In this document: positions 44,690 to 56,126 of the stretch, piece by piece
How positions within the stretch are numbered: position 1 is the first letter of the stretch
How the letters are laid out: each line of letters starts with the position of its first letter
Assembly: GCA_034509735.1 (NCBI GenBank)
Contig: JACGWO010000010.1
Location: 5,841,193 to 5,905,192, forward strand
Origin: Sesamum alatum
Lineage: Eukaryota > Streptophyta > Magnoliopsida > Lamiales > Pedaliaceae
DNA length: 64,000 bases
Direction of reading: 5' to 3'
Made by a program: the position numbers and the translations under genes
Notes under the pieces: model-generated
Told to the model about the DNA's origin: nothing
What the model saw: the letters and a program-made list of their open reading frames with translations, nothing else
Database searches by the model: none

Positions 44690-46845
44690 ACGGGTGCGAT
44701 ATTGTTGGCATGCACGGGCTTGTGATCTATCCATTTTTGTTTTGGGTTCATGTCGAAACACGTCTTCCCGAACCTCAACGAACTGTAGTGTCGGGTTATG
44801 ACAAGTTCAAAATGGACAGGATCCCAATACTCTTTGCCTCATATAGGCTCAAACCTCCCTTGATATGTCTTCTTATATGCTTGAATACCATAATATGAAG
44901 GGACAAAGTTGGAAGCATTTATCCCAAAATGATGACATGCTTGTATGGCATGAGAACAAGGAATTCCATGATTACTCCACTTGCCACATGAACACTGATG
45001 ATGCTTCAATTTCACGAAGTATGTGTGGGAACCCTAGCCGATCAAGCTTAATGTCAAGATCGAGGTAGATTGTTGATTATAATCAAACTTCTGCATTGTG
45101 TGATGTGCAGCCTCACCTTGTCGAGCCTCAAATGGTCTGAAAGCATAATCAACCCACTGCTGGTTGGCATTCATCATTCAGTGACAACGAGTGGTGCGCT
45201 CCAAAAAGTATTGTACTGATTAAGAGAACGTTATTTGAACAATAGCCATTATGGGTAGGCGACTTTGCACCCTTCAGAACTCCATTTATGCACTCAGATA
45301 TATTTATTGTAAGACCCATCACGAGATATGTCCATTGGGTTTTGTCAATCCTTTGAGGCCAATTATATGCTTCCTCATTCAACCCCTTAATTTCCTCCAT
45401 TATTCTGTCAAATTTACAGTAATCTGCTCTACACCGACTCTCCAACAAAGATCCTTCAACTGAATGATGTTGAACTTCTAGTTAAAGTTCGAACACACGT
45501 GCCGTAAACAAAACCTATGTACTTCGCGAGGAAACTTGAAGGCTGGAACATAATTAATCGCATTGATCAACCCACCATGTCTATCCGAAATTAGACAAAT
45601 TCGATCCTCTTCACCTAGCAGTAGATATTTTGCAAGCATGTCCAAGAACCATCGCCACGATGCCGTTGATTCTTCATCTACAAGTGCGAATGCCAACGAG
45701 AGTACCTATTTATTTGCATCCATACCAACTGCCATCAATAACTTATGTTTGTACTTCATATACAAATGGATTCCGTCTACACTTATAACATTGTGACAAT
45801 AATGGAATCTCTCAATGCACAATCTGAAAGCCCAGAATACATAGTTTAACATTTTAAGCCCATGTCTATCAGTGTCCAGATGTAACCACTCCACAACCAT
45901 TCCAAGGTTCCATTTCTGCGATGCAGCCATAAATCGAGCCAACTCCTGTACTGAGCTTTCCCACATTCCATAAATATGTTCTCTAGCAGCCTTCAAAGCA
46001 TGCCAAACCTTGTACAAGTGATTTCGAAACCAAATCGATCTTTTACATTCTGTTGGACATTTTTGATGTCATATGTTGGGTCTTGACGAACCATACCGAG
46101 CAAATGTGTTGCCATCATACCTTACCCAAGTTACAATGATCAACAAAAATCTCATTCATCAAGCATGTTTACAGTCCCACATACTTGGTAATCTTAAATA
46201 AACCCATTTGTGGACTTGAATATTCCTCGTAGCATCCAATTGCACCCACTCTCTGCATCATATTTGCACACAATCTTCCACAGTTTTGGTCTGCTCTCAC
46301 CCACGGGGTATTCGCGTCTTGCCCATACACTGAGAAATCTTATACACTCGTAATCAAACAATCTTTACTTTTGAAAACCATCCACTTCCGAGCTCTCCAC
46401 AATTTGAGTCGCAAAAATCCACCCAATTACCGGTAGGGGTATCCACTGTGTGAACAAGTACCTCTGCACGTGTCATATTGAAAAATGGAATAACAGGATA
46501 TAGAGAAGGTGGTTCAGATATTGTAGGCATGTTCAAATCAATTATCTGTTGTTGATGACATGTCAACTCATTAGCATCGCCTCCAAGCACATCAAACATA
46601 ATTGGAATGTTGACTTCATCATCATTTTCAAGATCCTCATCAGCTTGATCCTCTACTTCAACCTCATCTGGTTCTAAGTCCAGTGCATCATTATTTAAGA
46701 AATTATCTGCTTCGGGGTCATCATTCAAATCGCTATTGTCATCTTGGTGGTATGTAAATGGACCTACATAATCTTTATTGAACCCAACCCTGCTCATCGC
46801 TTGAGTTACTACTGGCAAGTTGGGTGCATCTTGTGTTAATGTAGA
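44690..46845 (-). pseudogene. Mutator-like (MULE/MuDR) transposase, main part
   Basis: Order on the minus strand: acidic linker (46354-46818); N-terminal DNA-binding part with SRPKLWKIVCKYD and GCNWMLRGIFKS (about 46200-46300); DPTYDIKNVQ; MULE domain with VVEWLHLDTDRHGLKMLNYV, VISVDGIHLYMKYKHKLLMA (first Asp, about 45750) and ICLISDRHGGLINAI (second Asp, about 45580); CLRHVCSNFN; and a SWIM zinc finger CSCGKWSNHGIPCSH (44938-45000) with all CxC...CxH ligands. In-frame TAG stops at about 45703 and 45476 and several frameshifts make it inactive. The N-terminal end continues at 47938 beyond a solo LTR. Confidence 0.9.
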
Positions 46846-47937
46846 TGATGTGCGTCGAAACCACTAAAAATAAATTCCTACAGGTGCTTTTGTAAAAGTG
46901 GTGCGTAGGGTCAATTCCACATGTATTGGTGATAAGTTGATCTCTTCAATTAAAAAGAAAAAGAAGGGGGGATTTTTGTATAATAGAAAAAACGACATTT
47001 GAAGAAGAAGATTAAATAAATTGGTTGAAGTCAAGTTCATGCTTGATTCCGTTATTGATCATAGATGCAAAGATGATAATCATTTAAGCAGATAAACTGG
47101 TTATGGTCATTGGTACGACCTAACGACCTCACATTTCCTTACCTCATCGTTAGCCAAAGAACGTCTGTTGGCTAATTCCTTAATTATTAAACAAAACAAA
47201 TAATTACACAGATTTGCAAGTTCAATTGGCTAAGCAAATATTCTTGATAATGAAAATTGGCCACATTATTCATAAATCAGATCATTTGTAATAAGAGCAT
47301 AAAGAATAGCATGAATAACCAATCAAACAAAAGTAAAAAGCAAAAATTAGATCTCACAATGTATAGGAATCAAGCATTCACCGTAATTTCAACTGAAAAA
47401 TATTAAAATTAGCCTAACATATTAATGAAGAACACATAAAGAAAATATAGAACTTCATTAAAATATCAACACTAAGAAGATGGGTAGAAGATAAAGGATG
47501 TCTTGACAAATGAAAGAGCTACCTATTTATACTACTAACACCCCGATGAATATGGACACAAAATAGGGTGGATACATGATTACTTAATCCTAGTTAATCA
47601 AATCAATCACTTGATCCAAGCTAGCTTCCTTAATGGGAGAGTTTCTGAAATTTATCCAGCAATCATCCTTAATATCAATACCAAAAACCTTTTCTTTCCT
47701 TTTTCCTGCAGATTCTTGTCAAGTAAAGCGTGAGCACGTCTAGTCGGATCTGTAAATATGCCACAATTTCTTCTTTTTCCTAAATTGCCTTCAATTCCTT
47801 TCAGCTCAAATTTGTCTTTTTGCTTTCCATTAATTCCTTTATGCTAAAAATGCATTAATATCCTATTATAGGATTATTTAATACTTGCAAAAAAGGGTAT
47901 TATATTCATAAAAAATGGCAGATTTATACACTAATCA
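46846..47937 (-). mobile_element. Solo LTR inserted in the MULE transposase
   Basis: 1092 bp, TGATTAGTGTATAAATC...GCACATCA on the minus strand, with a TATA box (GTATAAATAGG) near 47522-47532. It is flanked by GTAGA (46841-46845) and ATAGA (47938-47942), a 5-bp duplication with one mismatch. Transposase coding sequence resumes on the other side in matching order. No internal retrotransposon sequence. Confidence 0.8.
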
Positions 47938-48250
47938 ATAGACATGTATGTTCCCCAATCACCAACAAATGGGTCATCTGGTATGATATTTTCACAAACT
48001 TTCTCTGCTTCAACAAAAATATCAACATACGTATTTTCATTCGCCGGACTGGAAAAAAAAATCTCAATCTGTCATAATGGGCAATACCGTCTCCCGCCAT
48101 CGACCTTCATTACATCTTGTGTATTTAAAATATATTTGTAGCTTACACTCAACCCTACGGAAGCCAAATTCTTCAAACAAAATCGACTCCAATTTATCAA
48201 ATGTAGTACTATGACATATTTTCATAAATCGACTACAGGTCGATCATAAC
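47938..48250 (-). pseudogene. MULE transposase, N-terminal (MuDR) part
   Basis: The minus strand encodes FGFRRVECKLQIYFKYTR, GRWRETVLPIMTD and, after a frameshift in a T/A run (about 48050), DIFVEAEKVCENIIPDDPFV. This is the N-terminal MuDR-type domain ahead of the acidic linker found at 46354-46818. It is separated from the rest only by the solo LTR. Confidence 0.7.
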
Positions 48251-48565
48251 ACACAATCATATGACTCAATTTGTTGACCTCCAAAAAATATAACAGTGTC
48301 AATATTATTTTGCTCTGACATATCTTCACAATATATATATATATATATATAAAATCGTCACTATGAAAACGAGCAAAGCTTATATAACATAAAATTTTAG
48401 GAAGTTCAAACAATTTACTATAGTCTCGATTGAAATTTTTTTTGATTGATATCCTTGCACTATACTGCTTATCTACTAAAACTTGAAACAAATGTTCGCC
48501 TGAATTAAATGAGAAATTTCGTAGGAAGAACAAGAAAATGAAGGTGGAGATGGTATTTATGCACA

Positions 48566-48835
48566 AAAAATCGGTGTTCATAACACCGATTTTGTTGAAA
48601 AATGATCGTTCACGAGATCCAAGGCGGACCCCGTGAACCGGACTGCATTAAAATGGGGTCTGAGATCCCGTCTTCTGAAGAAATCAGAGACGGGGTCTCA
48701 GAACCCATCTACATTTGTATCAATTATAACTTTGATAAAGACAGGAATTCAAATCTCGTCTATACTATCTTTTATTTTCTTAAAAAAAATTACACAGACG
48801 AGATTTCAAATCCCGTCTTTGCTCAATTCTATAAG
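48566..48835. repeat. Cluster of inverted repeats
   Basis: Four hairpins in about 270 bp. AAAATCGGTGTT/AACACCGATTTT at 48567-48593 (12-bp stem, 3-nt loop). GTTCACGAG/CCCGTGAAC at 48608-48638. GGTCTGAGATCCCGTCT/AGACGGGGTCTCAGAACC at about 48656-48706. TTCAAATCTCGTCT/AGACGAGATTTCAAA at about 48748-48810. They lie upstream of the MULE transposase and could be its terminal region, though I find no partner at the other side. Confidence 0.8.
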
Positions 48836-48840
48836 AATTT

Positions 48841-49275
48841 CAAAAACACACCATTTTGCAGTTTTTTATCTTTTTTTACATTTTTTCAATAATTTGCCCT
48901 CACACACCTGCCAATTGATTTTGAACCTAATCAGATCTGACATTGTTTCCAAAATGTAATCAGAAAGAAGCCCAAAAATAAAGGTAGAAAATGGATAAGC
49001 ATTTTGAGTAACTTGAAAACTAAAATGGTAGAACATAGAAGCATTTCATAAGCTTTAAATGCAGCACAAACAACATGACTACTTGATTTCCAATTTTCCT
49101 TATGGCAATTATCACAACAGAGATCACATTGAACAAAATCTACATTCATCTCCTTGCAAATGCAGGGAAGGAAGGGGAAGGGGAAGGGGAAGGGGAAGGG
49201 GTTAGACCAAACAGGCAACAAGTTCAGTCTGGGTAATAGTGGCAGTAAAATTTTACAAGGAGAGTTAATACTGAG
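48841..49275 (-). other. 3' flank/3' UTR of FAS2
   Basis: Follows the FAS2 stop codon on the minus strand. It contains the G-rich repeat at 49164-49201. No separate gene seen. Confidence 0.5.
49164..49201 (+). repeat. (GGGGAA)n tract, G-quadruplex-capable
   Basis: Five GGGG runs separated by AA, preceded by GGGAAGGAA. The G-rich strand is the plus strand; FAS2 is transcribed from the minus strand, so the transcript would carry the C-rich form, about 75-110 bases after the stop codon. Confidence 0.95.
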
Positions 49276-52200
49276 TTAATCAATGGCCATCGGGGTGATG
49301 CGCCTCTTGGCAGGCTTACTTGGATTTGAAGCTACTCGTGTACTTGGTGAAGCTTGCTTGCCATCCTTGTTCTCCTCCTTGTCCGTCAGGGAAGACTCTA
49401 CGTTCTCTTTTGCACTATCTAGAGAAGCATTGTTACCATTGTCGATGATGGCTGCCTGAACTGCGCTCTTATTTGTATCAACAACGACTTGCTTCTCTGC
49501 TATTAGATTTAAATATTTCAGTAGTTGGGCATATTGGTATCTTATGCTGGAAAATATGTACAAACCTGATACAGATATAGGTGACCCGAGTTCTTGATTT
49601 TCAAATTCGAGCAGTGTGCAGTATCCATCTTGAGAGGATAACGCCAAATAATTACCAGTAGGTGACCTACAGAATTTAGAAGTTTCAACTAGATATAGCA
49701 ATATTGTCGAAGGATGTTTGTGAAGGAGGGAAACAGGTTACCATGCAATGTCTGTTACAGCTGCGTAATGAACACCAGCTACAATTGCTATAGGTTGAAT
49801 GCTCTCAGTGTCATAGATGTACAAGGAGTTCAAAGTGGCCACTGCGAAAATAAGGCGATAGGGGAGCTTGAAAAATGGAGCTGTGCGAAAGAAGAAAGAG
49901 GTCTGGTTATTAGAATATAGCAGAGCTATTATGTCAAAAGACTCAAAACAGAGAAAGGGAATACATGTGTTTGATCCCCGCAAACTAAATGTTGAGGGGC
50001 AAAAGCGTATTGCGACAACAGGTTTGCTGGCACCAGGGAGCATAAGTGCAGGCCTGTTTTGAAACACAAGCAGACATCAAAAAGTGAAGAGTAAAAAGGA
50101 CAAACAAAACTCCCCATCTTATACATTAAGAATGATAAGATTAACCCGCTAATTTTATGGAGAGTCGAAATGGGAATCTACACATTGGCTTCATCAGAAT
50201 CTGATGGAGTGAATTCTTGCCTGGAAAGATCTTTTCTCGAGAAAACATAAGCAGTATTCACTGGTTCAGAAGTAGGTGTACTTTTGAGAGAACCTGAAAA
50301 AAATGAAAAACAACTTGAAAATGGAAATTTGCTACATCACACATATGTACAACACATACTATAGAACTTAAAAAGTGTGTAGTTTCTATGCTTTTATTTA
50401 CTTAAGAACATATCATGCTCCAAAGTCACTGAATTAGATAGGAAAACATGTATTGGTTTGGATACCTGCAGGAACGAGTAAAAATGATCCATCTGGTGAC
50501 CAGGCCAATCTCCGAAAGAAAGAGGGAAGTGTTTCGTCGTGGAAAAGATGGCTTCTAGCAGACTGAATCAGAGAGCACAGTGAAACTAGTTAGATATGTG
50601 AGTTCCTGTATGTGTGTGTAATGCAAGACACTCATGGAAGATACACCATTTTAGAACCTTGGATTCATCAGGCATATGTGAGTCCGTCTTCGAGATGATG
50701 TGTTGACAAGCGTAATTTGTCTTTTCAACACCTTTTGTTTTAGATGGCTTGTTAATATAAATGCGACAAGTTCTATCTGAACTGAGTGATGCTGCATATT
50801 TCCCCAATGGATCCCATGCTACACCTTGAACGTAATGAAAATGCGCGTCCAAGATTTGGTGAACAGAACCTGAATATATGCGAAAATCAGTTAAAATCAT
50901 ACTCAACATGACATCAGCATTGAAGTTGTCTTAGTTCCCTTACCTTTATTAGCATCCCATATGATGCATGTATTATCAACTGAACCAGAAATGAGATATG
51001 CCCCATCAGTAGACCACTGTAGGTCTAATACATCCTTACGATGAAACCTGAGAGTAGGCAACTAGATGAGTACAAGAAAAAAGATTAATAAATTTAGCCA
51101 ATGATACATAGTGTTGAACTGATAAAGCCCTCAACCTTCTTCAGATATATGTAAATGTCTCTTACAACTACAGGTGTTTACGCTCAAGATACTTAAAACA
51201 AATACGTCAAATGCTTACACCAATGACTTCAGGACTTTCCAGACATCACCGGCATCAACAGTATGTGATTTCCATAGAATCAGCTCTCCACCTGTAAAAC
51301 GAATGACTCTTTCTGAATATGCTGACAGCTTTAGTTTGAAACTAAGAATCAACTAGAATGATTGCGTACCATCAGCACCAGAGGCGAGGAGCTCTCCTGC
51401 CAATTTTGAAACCGGTCATACTTCTATACAACGATATCAGTTATCTTGAGAATAACAAGCATCTCTACTATTACATATAACATGTTGTGTGTTTCACTAA
51501 AAAAACTATATCTGAACAATTTTTTTACTTTTTTTCACATTAGTATTTTATATTAAATACTAAATGATAAGCATTGTTCATGGGAATTAAATAGTGTGAT
51601 TATTTAGAATAGTTTTAATTTAACCTTAAATACAAAAATAACCATTCTTATTCTATATTTATTTTATCAAATTACATTCCACATATAGGACAAGCTTCTT
51701 GGTAGTTCTGGTATATAAAAATGTTATGGCACCATTGAACGTTGACAACACTCAAGCACCAAAAGATATTGATGTTCTTTTTGCCTCGACTTAACTCAAC
51801 AAAATCCACTACCTGTATCCTCCTTTTCCACTTAGCACTGTCAAAGGCATCTCCAAAGTTAAATCATAAAACGGAAAAGAAATCCTTCTTAACTACCCCA
51901 TTTCCATGTGATTTCGTCCTTATAGTTCATCTTCAGAGTAATTTATTTAGTTTTGTTATAATTATAAAGGTATATATTTAGTTTTGTTATACTTATAAAG
52001 GTTGATGTTGTTTCTTACAGGATCTGGCCAAATCTCGCTATCAAAGAACACATCCAGTAATTTCCTATACCATTATAAGAAGTACCCTGTGAAAACAAGT
52101 ACAGCCAAAAGAACCTTAGTCAACCGCGAACCCATTTCTAAATGCCTGAATCAGTGCATGCTAGTTGTCCTAGATGCTTGGACACTAAGACTTATGCCTT

Positions 52201-53247
52201 TATAAGACAAGTTTGTTTTAAGGCACAAAATTAGACCAACCTGCCAACAAAACCTCTGAAAAGCAATCACAAGGCAAACACGATGGACAAATTAAAGCAT
52301 AAATCCGACATGGTTTGTAAAAATCACAACTACGCAACATGCACCTAGGACTGTAGGTTGAAAATCAAGTGCTCAAAGTGATCTGAGTGTCATATTCGCA
52401 ACAAATACAATATAAGGAAATGAATTTTGAATTATGAGAACAACACCATTATCAAAGTAAAATCAGTCATTACTGACCCACGAGGAAAAAAGGAAAAAGT
52501 AAACTTAGTCCAATCATCATAACAGATTGACAACAATTTCTTTTCAGAAAGAAACAGAATGAAAACTTACCTGAAGGAGAGAAGCGAAGTGCATTTACAG
52601 CAGAACTATGGTATGAAAGATTGCTCTGATAAGTCACTCCAGGAGCCTTCTTTTGATCTATGTCAGAAACTGTTGCCCATAGCTGCATATTTACATCTAT
52701 TCAGGCCAAATTCCACCCATAATACTGGACCAATTTCCTACATAACTCTCTTTTGCAACCGAAAGTTCACGTGTTTCATGGTTTCATTTAAAATGATTTC
52801 CATATTAACTCAAGAGCAAAAAGAGAGCTAAAGGAATGCAACCACAAAAAAACAAAAACAAAATCTAGGAATGTAAACGAACCAATATCAAGCCTGACAC
52901 TTTGAAAATGAAAAAATAAATATAATTAAGAAATTACAAGCTCTATTACAATCAACACTTTGATCAAGTTGCAGAGAACTTCACAACAAAAAGAAATTGA
53001 TAGTTTCCCAAACATGGAAATGAGAATAGGTGGAGGCCGAGCAAGACGGCCATTTTCACCAAGAAAGACGCAAAAGGGTCTCAATTTCGTCGAACAACTT
53101 GAGCAGCAAGTGGCATAAACAACAAAAACCTACCTTGATATCGTAGTCGGCGCCACCAGTGGCGAGGAGGCCGGAGATCGGATGGAAATCACAGGCGAGT
53201 ACGGGCTTGGTTTCGTGCCAGTTGATCTGAACAGTTCCGCCCCTCAT
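49276..53247 (-). CDS. FAS2: Chromatin assembly factor 1 subunit FAS2 (CAF-1 p60-type WD40 protein)
   Basis: Twelve coding exons (minus strand order): 53247-53134, 52682-52571, 51396-51370, 51291-51221, 51061-50944, 50869-50658, 50562-50466, 50293-50221, 50053-49965, 49880-49742, 49666-49566, 49499-49276; 1377 bp, 458 residues, all junctions in phase. The product starts [20 protein letters not shown] and contains WD40 blocks [84 protein letters not shown] and [17 protein letters not shown], then an acidic tail ending RRITPMAID. This is the middle CAF-1 subunit, which with FAS1 and MSI1 deposits histones H3-H4 behind replication forks in the nucleus. Exon 3 is only 27 bp. Intron 8 (50220-50054) starts with GC instead of GT; intron 6 has a weak donor (GTTCTA). 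For exon 7 an acceptor 8 bp further in exists but breaks the phase. Length is near that of known plant FAS2 proteins. Two E2F-type sites lie upstream. Confidence 0.93.
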
Positions 53248-53407
53248 TTCTTATTTCTTTTCTAATTTTCTTACACAATTGTCGCAATAATCCAACAACA
53301 AACAATTGCTACTGCCCTTTTTAGTTTATTTTCTCTTTTTCCTTTTTTCTCTAGGGTTCGAGCAGTGAATTGAATGGGGGGAAGCAGCCAAAGACGGAGG
53401 GTTTTGG

Positions 53408-53426
53408 GCGGGAAAGTGGCGCCAAA
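53408..53426 (-). promoter_or_regulatory. Two E2F-type sites upstream of FAS2
   Basis: On the minus strand TTTGGCGCC (53418-53426) and TTTCCCGC (53408-53415), both fitting the E2F consensus TTTSSCGS, one base apart in the spacer and about 160-180 bp before the start codon. CAF-1 genes are S-phase genes and E2F control is established for this class in plants; the sites fit that. Confidence 0.7.
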
Positions 53427-53614
53427 TACTTGCATCTAAGCCTACAATGCCTTGCTTTTCCAACTGAAATCGCATTTTCCCTTTTCTGAAGAAAGCGCTT
53501 TTCTTGAGGGAAGAGTGGACTTTTCTCTAGCTAATTATATTGGCCTAATAGACCAATGGCAATGACGTCTTCTTCCAATTATTAAAATTCATGTGCATAT
53601 TTGTTTTATTTTAT

Positions 53615-54038
53615 GGTAAATTACTGCTACTTCCTTTTAGATTTGACATACTTATGAATATTTTCTTATTTTTTAAAAAATTACAAATACATTTGAAGTT
53701 TGTAACTGTTTAACAAATGACTCATTTCCATTCATTTTTATGGGTAAACTGACCAAAATGCACTTATGCATAAAATTATTTTTTATTTAATTCTTAAAAA
53801 ATTTTGGACTGCAATGCTCATGAAGAGATCTCTTAAGTTTACACAGAGGAGCAATAATGCAATTTGTCTCGGCTGATTTTTTTATAATTTTAATAAAAAA
53901 GAATTTACGGGCAAAATGGTCAATTTTAGGCCTTTAGTTAAAAATTACAAACCTCATGGGGGTATTTACAATTTTTCAAACAACGAGAAAATATTTGTAA
54001 TTATATCAAACCTCAAGAAATGTGTATGTGATTTACCC
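53615..54038. repeat. Near-palindromic MITE, family D
   Basis: The left arm (GGTAAATTAC...ACATACTTATGAATATTTTC...ATTACAAATAC...GAAGTTTGTAA...GACCAAAATGC) is matched in order by the reverse complement of the right arm (GGTAAATCAC...ATATAATTACAAATATTTTC...TTGTAAATACCCCC...GAGGTTTGTAA...GACCATTTTGC). The arms are about 150 bp, imperfect. No coding potential. Confidence 0.7.
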
Positions 54039-54403
54039 TTTATTTTATGTGAATTATTGTTATTTTTTTACTGTATTATTTTGCAAGTATTTATTGTAAT
54101 TTATTTAATGTTCTTTGTATATCAATTATTTATTGCTCAATTTATTGAAATAAACGTAATCATTGCTTAAACAAAAATACTGAAAAATAGGGTGGAAATC
54201 AAATTAAACCGCTTAAAAATTAAATGCAAAATTGATCTATTAAACCTCATGTGATCTTCATATATCAAACATAATAAATAAAAATCTAAATGCTTTTTTA
54301 AATTTCAATTAATAGGATATAGCATTCGTGTCGAATCTAATGCATATTAGGGGTCGACTTAATTCATCTTAGTTTCAATATTTCAACGGTTAAATTAATT
54401 AAA

Positions 54404-54920
54404 GGATTAATTACACATAGTCCGCCTCTAAAAATGTGAAATTATATTTTTTTTCAAAAAAAATTCAAAATTATACTTACATCCCTTCAAAAAATTCACA
54501 GTTTACACCTGACTCATTTTCGTTAGAATTTGAACGAAAAATGCTAACATTGGCAAAAAGTACATAAATTTTTATTTTACAAATCATTCACAATTCTATT
54601 ATAATATTTATATACTTATAAGGAAGTAAATGTAATATATATATATATATATAAAGTCAAATAGATGTAAGTGTAATAAAATACTACTTTCAAATTATAG
54701 CAATTGGATAGAAATATTATAAGAAAAATTTAAATGATACATAAAATTCGAAATTTTTATATAATTGATTTACTACATCTGCATTTTTCATCTAAATCTT
54801 AATGGAAAAAGTTCAGGTATAAACAGAGAATTTTCAGAAGATGTGTAAGTGTAATTTTAAAAATTTTAGGAGGAAAGTGTAATTTCACTTATTTAGAGAA
54901 GGTCTAAATATAATTAACCC
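54404..54920. repeat. Near-palindromic MITE, family E
   Basis: Left GGATTAATTACACATAGTCC, GTGAAATTATA, ATTATACTTACATC, CAGTTTACACCTGA, TTAGAATTTGAACG; the reverse complement of the right arm reads GGTTAATTATATTTAGACC, GTGAAATTACA, ATTACACTTACACATC, CTGTTTATACCTGA, TTAAGATTTAGATG. The whole is a 0.5-kb imperfect hairpin. Different from family A in sequence but similar in design. Confidence 0.75.
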
Positions 54921-56126
54921 AATTAAAGGTCTAAATTAAATTCAAACATAGTATAATTCCAATAAATAATTAAATTTCAAGTCAAATAGACCTAATTTCA
55001 AAAAACAAAGTTTACATGATTTCAAACTAAAAAGAATTTGAAATGCATGATATTCTACCAAATATAATTCAAAACGAGTCCTTTGTATCGTCATAAGGAA
55101 TTTGAAATTTTCAACTTTAAATTCATAAATCCAAACACAACGTAAGGAATTTAAACTTTTCGACTTTAAAATCCATCAATCCAATCACAACGTAAGCTAA
55201 CTACAAAATATGAACATGGCAGGTCGAAATCGGATGCAAATCTTTGAACAAACAATGAATTCATCTCCAAGAACTTCATGAGAACAACTGCCCCTTGCAA
55301 AATTTGACTTTCATGTCATCAAAACCTTTTACAACAGTACAAGATGTAATTTCGATTCAAGTACAACAAAGAAATTATACATTCTTTCTCTTTCTTTCTG
55401 GTGCAAAAGAATCGACAGTAAATGGTCAAAATCGTTATCTGGACAAGACCTTCGTCTTGTACGTAGTATACACACCTCTCTCCAAGCTCGAGCCCGGCTA
55501 GCTTGACGAAACTTCAAGTTTCTCTAGTCTTCAGTATGATGATCTTGATGACTCGTGGGACGTAGGCTACTTACAGGTCTGAAGCTGCATGGAAGAGAGC
55601 ATTTTATCATTATGGGAAACTTCAGCCCAGAAAAGAAAAGTGGAAGGCCATTATGCCTACGCCTTTAACGTAGTTTCAGTACCAACTTCACTCGTTCTTT
55701 AGTTTTGTCCAGGATGGATTACATGGATGGTTCTTGGTTCTTTCTAGCTGGAAAAGGTGAATGCGCTCTTAAAACATCGAGAACGAAAATGCAGTAAATG
55801 CAATATTCTGACTAAGGGCAAAATATAACAGGTAAAGTGGCAATAATCCATCAAACATGTAGTAGAATTTGAACCAAAGGGTTGGCATAAACATGAGCGG
55901 AGAGCTTTTTTTCCATGATAGGTGAGAGAAATTTTTTAACTGGAACTTTATTGTAATCGGACGGCTGCTATGTGAAACTCTTTGCTGGGGTCATATGAGA
56001 TGGTTGCTGATATTGATGCAGGATTAGATATATATTCGAGTTTAAAACAGCAATGGGGTAGTCTTATTCACTCCAAAAATTGACAAGAAAAAGCAATAAC
56101 GAGGGAATTAATCTTACCTTGTGCTT

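Larger units (their letters stand above)
53427..56126. other. FAS2-TBL intergenic region
   Basis: Contains two near-palindromic elements (53615-54038 and 54404-54920), an AT dinucleotide run near 54636-54654, and about 0.8 kb next to the TBL stop codon that probably holds its 3' UTR (a GTAAG donor-like site at about 56110 could open a 3' UTR intron). No other coding sequence recognised. Confidence 0.55.

Noticed and set aside
48330..48352. TA dinucleotide run as a regulatory element
   Set aside because: Simple microsatellite in AT-rich DNA; nothing ties it to a gene.
49714..50062. Plus-strand open frames near 49.7-50.1 kb
   Set aside because: Antisense to FAS2 exons 9 and 10, whose WD40 peptides and splice sites are clear.
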